A DNA stretch of 38,509 bases from Gammaproteobacteria bacterium (GCA_026709225.1 JAPOTJ010000020.1:1-38509); one strand, 5' to 3'. Counted from the first letter of the stretch, positions 24,538 to 34,130 are shown. A program made the numbers and translations. Notes: generated by a model not told the origin, from the letters alone.

Positions 24538-27500
24538 ATGACCCCACCACCGCACACCTTAGATGCGCACAAGTTCGCACGGGAAGCCCCGCTTGTGCAA
24601 CAGCTTGCGCGGGAAGTAAGCCTATCCGGTGCCGCTCGGGCGGCGATTGAGACCCAAGCCACCGATCTCGTGCGCCGCGTCCGCGCGTCCCCGAAGGGGC
24701 CGACCACGCTCGATGCCTTCCTGTCCGAGTTCGGCCTGAAATCCGACGAGGGCGTCGCGCTCATGTGCCTCGCCGAGGCGCTGCTGCGCGTGCCCGATGC
24801 CCGCACCGTCAATGAATTGATTGCCGACAAGCTCGGGCCGGGCGACTGGAACGAGCACATCGGTCAGTCGGACTCGCTGCTCGTCAACGCCTCGACCTTC
24901 GCGCTCATGCTCACCGGGCGCATCGTCGCCATGGACCGCTTTCGCGGCGCCTCGCCCGCGGGTGCCCTGCGCACGCTGACCGCGCGCCTCGGCGCACCCG
25001 CCATCCGACGCGCCGTGCGTCGCGCCATGTCCATCCTCGGCGGCGAGTTCGTTATGGGTAGAACCCTTGAGGAAGCCATGAAGCGCGCCTTCAAGACGGA
25101 CCCTGACATCCAATACTCCTTTGACATCCTCGGCGAGGGCGCTCGCACCATGCGCGTAGCCGACGACTACTTCGAGGCCTACCAGCGCGCTATCCCCCTC
25201 GTCGGCGCAAACCAGCCCGCCGCAGGCGAGCGGCGCTCGGGCATGTCGATCAAGCTTACCGCCCTGCATCCCCGCTACGAGGCGCGGCAGTCAAAGCGCG
25301 TCCACGACGAGATGTACCCGCGCCTCAAAACGCTCTTCGAACTCGCCCGCGAGCACGACATTGCGCTGTGTATCGACGCCGAGGAGTCCGGGCGGCTCGT
25401 TGCGTCGCTAGAACTCGTCGAGCGACTGTGCCGCGAGGACTCGCTCAAGGGCTGGGATGGGATCGCGCTCGCCGTGCAAGCATACGGACGGCGCGCCAAG
25501 CCTGTCATACATTGGCTCGCCAATCTCGCGCGCGAGACCGGGCGTCAGATCCCCGTGCGCCTCGTCAAGGGCGCCTACTGGGACGCCGAGATCAAACATG
25601 CGCAGATGGAGGGCCTCGAAGACTACCCCGTGTTCACGCGCAAAGCGCACACTGACATCTCGTACCTGTCGTGCGCCGAAGCCATGCTCGCCGCCCGCCC
25701 CAACCTCTACTGCGCCTTCGCCACGCACAATGCACACACGCTGACCGCCATCCTGCACATGGCCGAGAACCGCTCGCACATGGAGTTGCAGCGCATCCAC
25801 GGCATGGGCGAGCGGCTGCACGAGGCAGCGCGCGAGATATGGAACGACTTCCCGCCAGTGCGCGTCTACGCGCCCGTCGGCGAGCACAAGGATCTGCTCG
25901 CCTACCTCGTCAGACGACTCCTAGAAAACGGCGCGAATTCGAGCTTCGTCAACCGGCTCTACGACGACGACCTCGACCCGGAAGATATTGTCGCAGACCC
26001 GCTCGGCGCGGCGGACGCAGCACCAGCGCTCCCGAGTCCGCGGGAGCTTTATGGCGCTGACCGTCCAAACGCTATCGGCATGGACCTGGAGTCTCCGGAC
26101 GTGCTCGAAAGCTTCGCCGAACTACAGCGGGCACAGCCGAAGCGCGAGACGCCTACACCGCCAGAAGACACCGACATCGAATCGGTCATGGCGCGGGCGC
26201 GCGCTGAGCAGCCTGCGTGGGATGCGCTCGGCGGGAAAGCGCGCGCCGAGGTGTTCAGGCGCTTCGCCGACCTGTGCGAAGCACATGCGGCGGACTTTCA
26301 TCGCGTGCTCGCGGCCGAGGCCGGCAAGACCGTTGACGATGCCGTCTCGGAAGTCCGCGAAGCCATCGACTTCGCCCGCTACTACGCGCTTGCAGCGGTG
26401 CGCGACTTCTCAGGCCCGCTCACGCTTCCCGACGGGCCAACTGGCGAGTCGAACACACTCGGACTGCATGGGCGCGGCGTGTTCGTGTGCGTGAGCCCGT
26501 GGAACTTCCCGCTTGCGATCTTCACTGGTCAAGTTGCCGCCGCGCTGCTTGCGGGCAATTCAGTGGTCGCCAAGCCTGCTGAACAGACACCGCGCATCGC
26601 AGCCATGGCGGTCGGTCTGCTGCGCGAAGCGAGCGTACCGAAAGATGTGCTGCATCTCGTCACCGGCGGAGCCGAGATCGGCGCCGAACTCGTCGCGCAC
26701 CCTTGCGTCGCCGGCATCGCCTTCACCGGCGGCACGGCGACCGCCTCCAAGATTCATGCCGCGCTCGTGGGCGATTCATCCCGGCCGATCATCCCGCTGA
26801 TCGCCGAGACCGGCGGGCAGAACGCGATGATCGTCGATTCCTCAGCGCTGATCGAGCAGGCCACAGACGACATCGTCCGCTCGGCTTTCTTGAGCGCTGG
26901 GCAGCGCTGCTCGGCATTGCGCGTGCTGTGCGTGCAGGAGGAGATCGCGGACGAGCTGCTCGAATCAGTCAAGGGCGCCGCAGAGGTGCTGAGCGTTGGC
27001 GACCCGCGAGATCCTGCCACGGATATCGGCCCGATCATCGACGACCCAGCACGGCAGCGCATCCTTGCGCACATTCACCACATGCGCGGCCTCGGCTGCG
27101 AGGTGTGGTCGGGGGGACGCCTCGCTTCGGACGCAAGCGATACATGCCTCCTGCCGCATCTGATCGAGATCGACAGCCTCGAGAAGCTCGGAGGCGAGTG
27201 CTTCGGCCCGGTGCTGCACGTCATGCGCTTCAGCGCCAAACGCATCAGTGAGCTCATCGACGCCATCAACGGCCTCGGCTATGGCCTGACCCTCGGCATC
27301 CAAAGCCGTGTCGAGGCGCGCATCGAAGCCATCGCCCTGCGCGCGCAAGTCGGCAACGTCTACGTCAACCGCGACACTGTCGGCGCCGTGGTTGGCGTGC
27401 AGCCCTTCGGCGGCATGGGACTCTCCGGCACCGGCCCGAAGGCCGGCGGCCCGCGCTATCTCGCGAGGTTCGCCGTCGAGAAGACCATCACCGTCAACAC

Positions 27501-27546
27501 CACCGCCAAGGGCGGCAATGTCGAATTGCTAAGAAGCGTCGCATGA
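24538..27546 (+). CDS. putA: bifunctional proline dehydrogenase / L-glutamate gamma-semialdehyde dehydrogenase
   Basis: PutA oxidises proline to pyrroline-5-carboxylate (FAD, electrons to quinone) and then to glutamate (NAD+). The N-terminal ~500 residues are the proline dehydrogenase barrel (SIKLTALHPRYE, RLVKGAYWDAEIKHAQ, FATHNAHT). The rest is the aldehyde dehydrogenase half (SPWNFPLAIFTGQVAAAL, catalytic Cys791 in SAGQRCSAL, and VGVQPFGGMGLSGTGPKAGG). At 1002 residues it is a short-form PutA without the ribbon-helix-helix repressor domain of E. coli PutA. ATG 24538 is preceded by GAGG at 6 nt; the longer frame from 24328 is antisense to the dehydrogenase. It overlaps the next gene by 4 bp (ATGA). 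Confidence 0.97.
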   Translation: MTPPPHTLDAHKFAREAPLVQQLAREVSLSGAARAAIETQATDLVRRVRASPKGPTTLDAFLSEFGLKSDEGVALMCLAEALLRVPDARTVNELIADKLGPGDWNEHIGQSDSLLVNASTFALMLTGRIVAMDRFRGASPAGALRTLTARLGAPAIRRAVRRAMSILGGEFVMGRTLEEAMKRAFKTDPDIQYSFDILGEGARTMRVADDYFEAYQRAIPLVGANQPAAGERRSGMSIKLTALHPRYEARQSKRVHDEMYPRLKTLFELAREHDIALCIDAEESGRLVASLELVERLCREDSLKGWDGIALAVQAYGRRAKPVIHWLANLARETGRQIPVRLVKGAYWDAEIKHAQMEGLEDYPVFTRKAHTDISYLSCAEAMLAARPNLYCAFATHNAHTLTAILHMAENRSHMELQRIHGMGERLHEAAREIWNDFPPVRVYAPVGEHKDLLAYLVRRLLENGANSSFVNRLYDDDLDPEDIVADPLGAADAAPALPSPRELYGADRPNAIGMDLESPDVLESFAELQRAQPKRETPTPPEDTDIESVMARARAEQPAWDALGGKARAEVFRRFADLCEAHAADFHRVLAAEAGKTVDDAVSEVREAIDFARYYALAAVRDFSGPLTLPDGPTGESNTLGLHGRGVFVCVSPWNFPLAIFTGQVAAALLAGNSVVAKPAEQTPRIAAMAVGLLREASVPKDVLHLVTGGAEIGAELVAHPCVAGIAFTGGTATASKIHAALVGDSSRPIIPLIAETGGQNAMIVDSSALIEQATDDIVRSAFLSAGQRCSALRVLCVQEEIADELLESVKGAAEVLSVGDPRDPATDIGPIIDDPARQRILAHIHHMRGLGCEVWSGGRLASDASDTCLLPHLIEIDSLEKLGGECFGPVLHVMRFSAKRISELIDAINGLGYGLTLGIQSRVEARIEAIALRAQVGNVYVNRDTVGAVVGVQPFGGMGLSGTGPKAGGPRYLARFAVEKTITVNTTAKGGNVELLRSVA

Positions 27547-28721
27547 TCGACTTCGACTTCGACACGCGCTCGAATCGAGGCGGCACGGGAGCGACGAAAT
27601 GGACGCGCTACGGGCCTGATGACCGAGATGAAATGCTGCCGTTTTGGGTGGCGGACATGGACTTCCAGGTTGCGCCCGTCATCCAAGAGGCGCTGCAAGC
27701 GCGCCTCGACCATGGCTTCTTCGGGTATTCGGAACCGACGGCAGGCTTGTCCGAAGCGTTCATCGAATGGCTCCGCGCGCAGTACGCCTGGCAAGTGCAT
27801 GAAGACTGGCTGGTGTGGCTTCCGGGTGTCGTGCCTGGTTTCAATCTCGCCTGCGCGGTGCTCGAAGAGCAAAGTGCGTCCATCATGATGAACACGCCTG
27901 TCTACTACCCGTTTCTCGATGCGCCGCAGAATATGGGGCATCGTCCGATCTATGTACCCTTGACTCAAGACACGTCGCGGCCAGCCGAGATCGATTTCGA
28001 TCTCATGCGCACGCGCCTTGAGAAGGACACCCGCATGTTCCTCGCCTGCAATCCGCAGAATCCGACCGGCCGCGTGTACTCAAAAAATGAGCTTAAAAAA
28101 CTCGCCGAGTTCTGCCTAGCCCACGATCTGCTCATCTGCTCGGATGAGATTCATTCGCCGCTCGTGCTCGATACCAAGTGCGCGCACCATGCGATTGCGA
28201 CGGTCGTGCCCGACATCGAATCCAAGCTCATCGCCCTCTTTGCACCCTCCAAAGCATGGAACTTCGCGGGCCTCGGCTGCGGTGTCGCAGTGATTCCCGA
28301 TGCGAGGCTGCGCACAAGATTCCGCGCCGCGCACAATGGCTTCGTGCCGATGATGAATCCCATGTCCATGACCGCAGCCGAGGCCGCATACCGGCACGGT
28401 GAACCTTGGCGGCAAGCGCTCTTGGCGTACCTGCGCGACAATCATCGAATCTTGCACGAGCGAGTGAACACGCTTCCCGGCATCCACATGCACGCCGTCG
28501 AAGGCACCTACTTGGCTTGGATCGACGTGTCGTCTTTGCAACTCAGCTCGCCTGCGCAATGGCTGCGGTCTTTTGGCATCGCGCTCTCAGAGGGCGCGCA
28601 GTTCCAAGGGCCGGGGTACGTTCGTTTCAATTTTGCGTGCCCGAGGTCCATGCTTCGAGAAGGCATCGAGCGGTTTGAGACCGGCGTTCGCACGGCCAAC
28701 GAAAGAGGAGGTTCAGCATGA
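27543..28721 (+). CDS. PatB/MalY-type PLP-dependent C-S lyase/aminotransferase
   Basis: A 392-residue fold-type I PLP protein of the PatB/MalY group, whose members cleave cystathionine and cysteine-type C-S bonds. Family blocks include LPFWVADMDFQ, ACNPQNPTGRVYSKNEL, ICSDEIHSPLVL and the PLP lysine Lys237 in FAPSKAWNFAGL. It starts at ATG 27543 inside the putA stop region and ends in a 4-bp overlap with glpK, so the three genes are translationally coupled. What a C-S lyase does beside proline and glycerol catabolism is unclear, and some members have other transaminase activities. Confidence 0.9.
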   Translation: MIDFDFDTRSNRGGTGATKWTRYGPDDRDEMLPFWVADMDFQVAPVIQEALQARLDHGFFGYSEPTAGLSEAFIEWLRAQYAWQVHEDWLVWLPGVVPGFNLACAVLEEQSASIMMNTPVYYPFLDAPQNMGHRPIYVPLTQDTSRPAEIDFDLMRTRLEKDTRMFLACNPQNPTGRVYSKNELKKLAEFCLAHDLLICSDEIHSPLVLDTKCAHHAIATVVPDIESKLIALFAPSKAWNFAGLGCGVAVIPDARLRTRFRAAHNGFVPMMNPMSMTAAEAAYRHGEPWRQALLAYLRDNHRILHERVNTLPGIHMHAVEGTYLAWIDVSSLQLSSPAQWLRSFGIALSEGAQFQGPGYVRFNFACPRSMLREGIERFETGVRTANERGGSA

Positions 28722-30211
28722 GCGCAGTCCTCGCCCTTGACCAAGGCACGTCAAGCTCGCGCGCGATCGTGTTCGACGCAAGCGGCAAAATTCTCGGTGT
28801 CGGCAGTCAGCCCCTGGCATCGCACTACCCAGCGCCCGGCCAGGTCGAGCAGGATCCGGGAGCGATTTGGCAAGGCACCCTCCAATCGGCGCGGGATGCG
28901 ATTGACAAGGCGGGTGTCAAGGCGAGCGACCTGCTCGGCATTGGTATCGCCAACCAGCGCGAGACTTGTATTTTCTGGCACCGCCAGACCGGCGAAGCGC
29001 TTGGCCCCGCGATTGTCTGGCAAGACCGGCGCACGGCCGAGATGTGTGAACAGATGCGACGCGATGGCTTGACGCAGACCGTCTCGGAGGCCACAGGATT
29101 AGTGCTCGATCCCTACTTTTCGTCAACAAAGATCGCGTGGCGCTTGAATCAGGATGCACATCTCAAGGCGCTCGCCGAGAAGGGCGAGCTGTGCTGCGGC
29201 ACCGTCGATGCCTTCTTGATCGCGCGCTTGACCGGCAAGCACGCGACCGATGCGACCAATGCCTCGCGCACGCAGCTCTTTGACATCAACCGCCAAGTCT
29301 GGCACCAAGACCTGCTCGGCTATCACGATATCCCAGCCTCGATCCTGCCAGATGTGCTCGATTGCGCCGACGACTACGGCACAACACCTCGCGCACTGCT
29401 CGGCGCGCCTCTGCCCGTGCTCGGTGTCGCTGGCGACCAGCAGGCGGCACTGATCGGCCAAGGCTGCTTCTCAGTCGGCGCCACCAAGGCCACCTACGGC
29501 ACTGGCTGCTTTGTGATGAGCAACACCGGCAGGGCGCGGCTGGCGTCCGGCAATCAACTGCTGTCAACGATCGGCTACCGTGTCGGAGGCGAAACCACCT
29601 ACGCGCTCGAAGCAAGCCTGTTCGTCGCGGGCATGGCGATCAAGTGGCTGCGCGACAACATCGGCCTCATTGACAGCGCCAAAGACACCGAGGCGTGCGC
29701 AAGAGAGACCGGCGGCGATACCGGCGGCGTCTTGTTCGTACCAGCGCTGTCGGGGCTTGGCGCACCACATTGGCAGCCGAATGCTCGCGGCCTCATTCGC
29801 GGCCTGAGCCTTGACACCACGCGCGCCCAGCTCGTCACTGCCGTGCTCGCCAGCATTGGCTATTCGACCGCCGAGTTGCTTGATGTCATGGGGCAGGACG
29901 GTGCGACCACCGAGGCCCTGCAGGTTGACGGCGGCATGGTCGTCAATAGCTGGCTATGCCAGTGGATTGCGGATCTATGCCAAGTACCCGTCGAGCGCCC
30001 GAAGGTTGCCGAGTCAACCGCGCTCGGCGCGGCCATGCTGACGTTGCTTGGTGTGGGCGAGTATTCGTCGCTTGACGAATGCCCCGCGATGCGACAAGTC
30101 GATCAGGTCTTTGCGCCGCGCCCGATGCCTGTCGATGCCCATATGCGTGAATGGCGCAACGCCGTGCAGACGGTGATAGCCGACGGTCTAGCGGCGCACG
30201 CGAACACTTGA
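28718..30211 (+). CDS. glpK: glycerol kinase
   Basis: GlpK phosphorylates glycerol to sn-glycerol 3-phosphate with ATP. The 497-residue product has the FGGY kinase signature: LALDQGTSSSRAIVFD (ATP site), IANQRETCIFWHR with the substrate-binding Arg-Glu, the catalytic aspartate in GVAGDQQAALIGQ, TYGTGCFVMSNTG, and LSGLGAPHWQPNARG. Length matches E. coli GlpK (502). ATG 28718 has AGAGGAGG just upstream, a strong ribosome binding site within the previous gene's end. No glpF or glpD is adjacent. The gene end overlaps the convergent sugar kinase by 24 bp. Confidence 0.96.
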   Translation: MSAVLALDQGTSSSRAIVFDASGKILGVGSQPLASHYPAPGQVEQDPGAIWQGTLQSARDAIDKAGVKASDLLGIGIANQRETCIFWHRQTGEALGPAIVWQDRRTAEMCEQMRRDGLTQTVSEATGLVLDPYFSSTKIAWRLNQDAHLKALAEKGELCCGTVDAFLIARLTGKHATDATNASRTQLFDINRQVWHQDLLGYHDIPASILPDVLDCADDYGTTPRALLGAPLPVLGVAGDQQAALIGQGCFSVGATKATYGTGCFVMSNTGRARLASGNQLLSTIGYRVGGETTYALEASLFVAGMAIKWLRDNIGLIDSAKDTEACARETGGDTGGVLFVPALSGLGAPHWQPNARGLIRGLSLDTTRAQLVTAVLASIGYSTAELLDVMGQDGATTEALQVDGGMVVNSWLCQWIADLCQVPVERPKVAESTALGAAMLTLLGVGEYSSLDECPAMRQVDQVFAPRPMPVDAHMREWRNAVQTVIADGLAAHANT

Positions 30212-31276
30212 AGCACTCACCAGCCCTTCAACTTCGTCCAGCGTCATGCGCGCGAGGTCACGGGGAATCGAATGCTTCAGGCAGCCCGCGGCAACTGCGA
30301 GTTCAAGCGCCTCTTGGTTGGCTTTTCCGTTCACAAGCCCGTAGAGCAGCCCTGCGGTGAACGCATCACCGGTGCCGATGCGCTCGACGATGTGGTCGAT
30401 CTCGTAGCGCTTTGCCCGCAGAACGCCGGCGCGGGAACGCAACACCCCCGACCAGCCGTTGCTGCTCGCGCTGCGCACATCGCGAACTGTGCCCGCGACG
30501 TACTGCAAGTTCGGGAAGGTGTCCATGGCCTCGGCGCTGAGCGCTTCAAAGAGAGACACGTAGTCGTCCGCTTGGCCTGCGAGGCCGAGCATCTGCTCGA
30601 AGTCATCGGCGCCGGCACTCAGCAGGGTCACGCCCTTGACGATCTCGGTCATGATAGGAATCGGCGATTCGCAGTAGCGCCACAGCGTGCTTCGATAGTT
30701 GGCGTCGCAGGAAACCTTGACGCCAAGCTCGCGCGCCGCTTGCACCGCTTTGAGCGTCGCGTCGGCAGCCTTTCGACTCACGGCTGGCGTGATGCCGGTG
30801 ATATGCAGCCAGTCAGCACCTTCGAGGGCGCGAGGCCAGTCGAATGCGCCTGCTGGAACCTCGGCGAGCGACGAGCCAGCGCGGTCGTAGAGCACACGCG
30901 CTGGACGATAGCCAGCGCCCGCTTCGACGAAACAAATGCCCAGCCTGTCGCCGCAGCGAATGATGTGTTCAGTGCCGACGCCGAAGCCACGAAGAGCATT
31001 GACCGCTGCATCGCCGATGGTGTTCTCCGGCAGGGCGGTGACCATATCCACCTTGACGCCAAAGTGCGCCAAGCCGACAGCGACGTTCGCTTCCGCACCG
31101 CAGAACTCCGCATCGAAGCTCGGCGTCTGCAAGAGTCGCTCGCACCCCGGCGCCGACAGGCGCAGCATCAGTTCTCCGAAGCAGATGACGTTGATGGTCG
31201 ATGCAGCGCGTGACGCCGAGTGTGGCTCTGAGCGGCAAGCATACCCAAAACGCCTGCTTGGTGTAAGGTGCGCCAT
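30188..31276 (-). CDS. PfkB-family sugar kinase, 2-keto-3-deoxygluconate kinase type
   Basis: A ribokinase/PfkB-fold kinase of 362 residues most like 2-keto-3-deoxygluconate kinases: INVICFGELMLRLSAPG at the sugar site, FCGAEANVAVGLAHFG, CDANYRSTLW, and the PfkB signature IVERIGTGDAFTAGLLYGL with the catalytic aspartate near residue 303. It would feed KDG from sugar-acid breakdown into the Entner-Doudoroff pathway. The only start codon is ATG 31276, giving about 27 residues more at the N-terminus than the conserved core; no ATG, GTG or TTG lies closer. The divergent acyl-CoA ligase begins 8 bp away. Confidence 0.85.
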   Translation of the reverse strand: MAHLTPSRRFGYACRSEPHSASRAASTINVICFGELMLRLSAPGCERLLQTPSFDAEFCGAEANVAVGLAHFGVKVDMVTALPENTIGDAAVNALRGFGVGTEHIIRCGDRLGICFVEAGAGYRPARVLYDRAGSSLAEVPAGAFDWPRALEGADWLHITGITPAVSRKAADATLKAVQAARELGVKVSCDANYRSTLWRYCESPIPIMTEIVKGVTLLSAGADDFEQMLGLAGQADDYVSLFEALSAEAMDTFPNLQYVAGTVRDVRSASSNGWSGVLRSRAGVLRAKRYEIDHIVERIGTGDAFTAGLLYGLVNGKANQEALELAVAAGCLKHSIPRDLARMTLDEVEGLVSASSVRVRR

Positions 31277-31284
31277 TCCTGCTT

Positions 31285-32937
31285 ATGAGACACGCGATGA
31301 GCACGAATTTCCACTTGGCCAATCTCTTTGAAACCGTCGCCGACGCCTACCCGGATCGCGCCGCAATCATTGCCTGCCACGAAGACCGGCCAACGGATAC
31401 GCGCACATGGGGCGAGCTCGACGAGCGCGCATCGCGCATCGCAAGCCTGCTCGTTGAGTCGGGCCTCAAGCCGCAGTCCAAGTTCGGCATTTATATGCGC
31501 AACCGCGCCGAGTACATTGAAGCGCATCTCGCCGGATTCAAGGCGCGCATGGTGCCGATCAACGTCAACTACCGCTACCAAGCCGACGAGCTTGTCTATC
31601 TGCTCGAAAACGCCGACGCCAAGGCGGTCTTCTTCCAAGAGGAGTTTGCACCCCGCATCACGGAAATTCGCGAGAAACTGCCGAAGGTTGGAACGTATGT
31701 GCAGGTAAGCGATAGCGGCGCCTCGCGGGCAGACTGGGCGCTCGACTACGAACAGGTGCTCGCGAGCGCAAGCCCGATGGCGCGTATCGAGCGACCAAGC
31801 GCCGATGTCTACATGCTCTACACCGGCGGCACCACCGGCATGCCAAAAGGCGTGATGTACTCGCAGGGCGAGTTCACCGAGCGCCTGAGCCTTGGTCTGA
31901 TGCTGCGTGGCGTCGCGCCGCCAACGAGCCTTGATCAGGTGCCCGGACGAATCGAACAGCTCGCGGGCATTGAAGCAACAAACGTGAGCCTGTGCGCCTG
32001 TCCGCTGATGCACGGCACCGGCATTTGGCTCGGCCATATCGCGGTCGCCTATCTCGGCGGCGCCACGCTGACCATGTCGCATCCGCGCTTCGATGCCGAT
32101 ACCTTGTGGCAACTCGCCGAAGCGCACGCCGCCACGGACATTGTCATCGTCGGCGACGCCTTCGCCAAACCCATGCTCAAGGCACTTCAAGACGCTTCCG
32201 AGCGCGGCCAGCCGTACAACATCAGCAGCGTCAAACGCATGGTCTCGAGCGGCGTCATGTGGAGCCGCGAAGTCAAGGATGCCCTGCTCGAGTTTGGCGA
32301 GATGTACCTGATGGATGCATTTGGCTCGTCCGAAGGCGGTATGGGCATGTCGGTTGCCTCGCGCGGCGCACCCGTCGAAACTGCGAAGTTCATGCTCACC
32401 GAGGGCGTCAAGGTGTTTGATGAACACGATAAGCCGGTCGAGCCCGGCTCAGATGTGATCGGCATGGTCGGAATCTCCGGCGGCGTGCCGCTCGGCTACT
32501 ACAAGGACGAAGTCAAGTCGGCGAAGACGTTTCGTGACATTGACGGCGTGCGCTACAGCTTTCCTGGCGACTTCGCCAAGGTCGAGGCCGACGGCTCGCT
32601 CACACTCCTTGGCAGGGGCAGCAATTGCATCAACACCGGCGGCGAGAAGGTGTTCCCCGAAGAAGTCGAAGAAGCCTTGAAGCGCCACCCCGGTGTGCTC
32701 GATTGCCTCGTGGTCGGCGTGGCGGACGATCGCTTCGGCGAGCGCATCGTAGGCGTGGTCAGCCTCACCGAAGCATCGAACGTAAGCGCCGATGAACTCA
32801 TCGCTGACTCGCGAGCACATCTGTCGAGCTTCAAGCTGCCAAGACAGGTCATCTTCGTCGATCAAGTGCAACGCGCCGTCAACGGCAAGGCCGACTATGC
32901 GTGGGCGAAGCGCGTGGCAGAAGGCTCGCCCGAGTAA
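31285..32937 (+). CDS. AMP-dependent acyl-CoA synthetase
   Basis: A 550-residue member of the acyl-adenylate-forming (ANL) superfamily, forming an acyl-AMP and then an acyl-CoA. The AMP/P-loop motif is MLYTGGTTGMPKGVMYSQGE, the gate region MDAFGSSEGG, the hinge/aspartate region LGRGSNCINTGGEKVFPEEV, and the C-terminal catalytic lysine is in VNGKADYAWAKR. It resembles FadD3/FadD13-like fatty or ring-acid ligases; the substrate is unknown. ATG 31285 or ATG 31297 could be the start. TAAGGT at 31264-31269 could be its -10, lying inside the sugar kinase's first codons. It is followed after 5 bp by a CoA-transferase. Confidence 0.9.
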   Translation: MRHAMSTNFHLANLFETVADAYPDRAAIIACHEDRPTDTRTWGELDERASRIASLLVESGLKPQSKFGIYMRNRAEYIEAHLAGFKARMVPINVNYRYQADELVYLLENADAKAVFFQEEFAPRITEIREKLPKVGTYVQVSDSGASRADWALDYEQVLASASPMARIERPSADVYMLYTGGTTGMPKGVMYSQGEFTERLSLGLMLRGVAPPTSLDQVPGRIEQLAGIEATNVSLCACPLMHGTGIWLGHIAVAYLGGATLTMSHPRFDADTLWQLAEAHAATDIVIVGDAFAKPMLKALQDASERGQPYNISSVKRMVSSGVMWSREVKDALLEFGEMYLMDAFGSSEGGMGMSVASRGAPVETAKFMLTEGVKVFDEHDKPVEPGSDVIGMVGISGGVPLGYYKDEVKSAKTFRDIDGVRYSFPGDFAKVEADGSLTLLGRGSNCINTGGEKVFPEEVEEALKRHPGVLDCLVVGVADDRFGERIVGVVSLTEASNVSADELIADSRAHLSSFKLPRQVIFVDQVQRAVNGKADYAWAKRVAEGSPE

Positions 32938-32942
32938 CAGCC

Positions 32943-34130
32943 ATGCCGGGACCGCTTGCAGACGTTCGCATCATCGACTTGACGAGCATGGTGTCGGGGC
33001 CGGCCTGCACCATGCTGCTCGCCGATCAAGGCGCGGATGTGATCAAGGTCGAGCCCAAGGAGGGCGATTTGGTACGACGCATGTCTGATCGCAGCCACGG
33101 CATGTCAACTGGATTCATCTCATTGAACCGAGGCAAACGCTCGATCGCGCTCGATCTGAAAGACGATGCAGGCACAGAGGCGCTCGCCGACCTCATTCGA
33201 ACGGCTGATGTCTTCGTGCAAAATTTCAGGCCCGGAACGATCGAGCGCATGGGCTTTGGCGAAGAGGCAGTTCGCTCACTTCGTGACGACATCATCTATG
33301 TGTCGATCAGCGGCTTCGGCGCGGCGGGGCCATATGCGGCGAAGCGCGTCTACGACCCGGTGATTCAAGCGCTTTCCGGCCTCGCTGATATTCAAAGCGA
33401 CGGCGCGACGGGCAGGCCAAAAATGGTGCGCACCATCATCCCCGACAAGACCACGGCGCTGACCGCCGCGCAAGCCGTGACCGCGGCGCTCTTTGCACGG
33501 GAAAGAACCGGCATTGGTCAGCATGTGCGCCTCGCCATGCTCGACGCCATGGTCGCTTACCTGTGGCCCGAAGGGCTCGTGGGGCACACGCTCGTCGGTC
33601 ACGAAGTTCACGGTTCGCGCGCGCAGTTCGCGCAAGACCTTGTGTTTGAGACGCAGGACGGCTATATCACCGTTGGCGCCGTGTCCGATATCGAGTGGCA
33701 CGGTCTGTGTCGTGCGACAGGCAAAGACGAATGGCTTGCGGACGAACGCTTCAAGACGACCTCCGGGCGCGTCAAGAATGCGGCGGCGCGTATTGAACTC
33801 TTGCAAGCCGTGCTGCGCGATCGACGCAGCGAGGAATGGCTGCAAAGACTCGACGCCGAAGGCGTGCCCTGCGCACCTATATTGCGGCGTGAAGAGGTCT
33901 ACACGCACGCGCAAATCAAGGTCAACGACCTCATGCGCGAATTCGATCATCCAGTGGTTGGCCGCGTGCGTCAGCCGAAGCCCGCGGCGCACTTTGACCG
34001 GACGCCGGAAGGCATCGCGGGTCCCGCGCCTGGGATTGGCGAACATGGACGCGAAATCCTTGCGTCGCTCGGCTATTCGCGCGAGCAAATCGGCGCGAGC
34101 TTGTCAGCCGGAACTTCATCCATTACCTGA
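32943..34130 (+). CDS. class III CoA-transferase (CaiB/BaiF family)
   Basis: A 395-residue class III CoA-transferase (formyl-CoA transferase/CaiB/BaiF family), moving CoA between acids. Diagnostic blocks are GPLADVRIIDLTSMVSGPAC, LADQGADVIKVEPKEGD, LNRGKRSIALDLKD, the catalytic aspartate in KRVYDPVIQALSGL, and GIGQHVRLAMLDAMVAYLW. The frame opens at 32901, but ATG 32943 gives the standard N-terminus. It is 5 bp after the ligase gene, so the two probably activate and exchange CoA in one catabolic route, as CaiB/CaiC do for carnitine. The substrate is not identifiable. Confidence 0.9.
   Translation: MPGPLADVRIIDLTSMVSGPACTMLLADQGADVIKVEPKEGDLVRRMSDRSHGMSTGFISLNRGKRSIALDLKDDAGTEALADLIRTADVFVQNFRPGTIERMGFGEEAVRSLRDDIIYVSISGFGAAGPYAAKRVYDPVIQALSGLADIQSDGATGRPKMVRTIIPDKTTALTAAQAVTAALFARERTGIGQHVRLAMLDAMVAYLWPEGLVGHTLVGHEVHGSRAQFAQDLVFETQDGYITVGAVSDIEWHGLCRATGKDEWLADERFKTTSGRVKNAAARIELLQAVLRDRRSEEWLQRLDAEGVPCAPILRREEVYTHAQIKVNDLMREFDHPVVGRVRQPKPAAHFDRTPEGIAGPAPGIGEHGREILASLGYSREQIGASLSAGTSSIT

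Noticed and set aside
24483-24860. N-terminal extension of the D-2-hydroxyacid dehydrogenase
   Set aside because: Antisense to putA; the conserved protein begins at ATG 24482.
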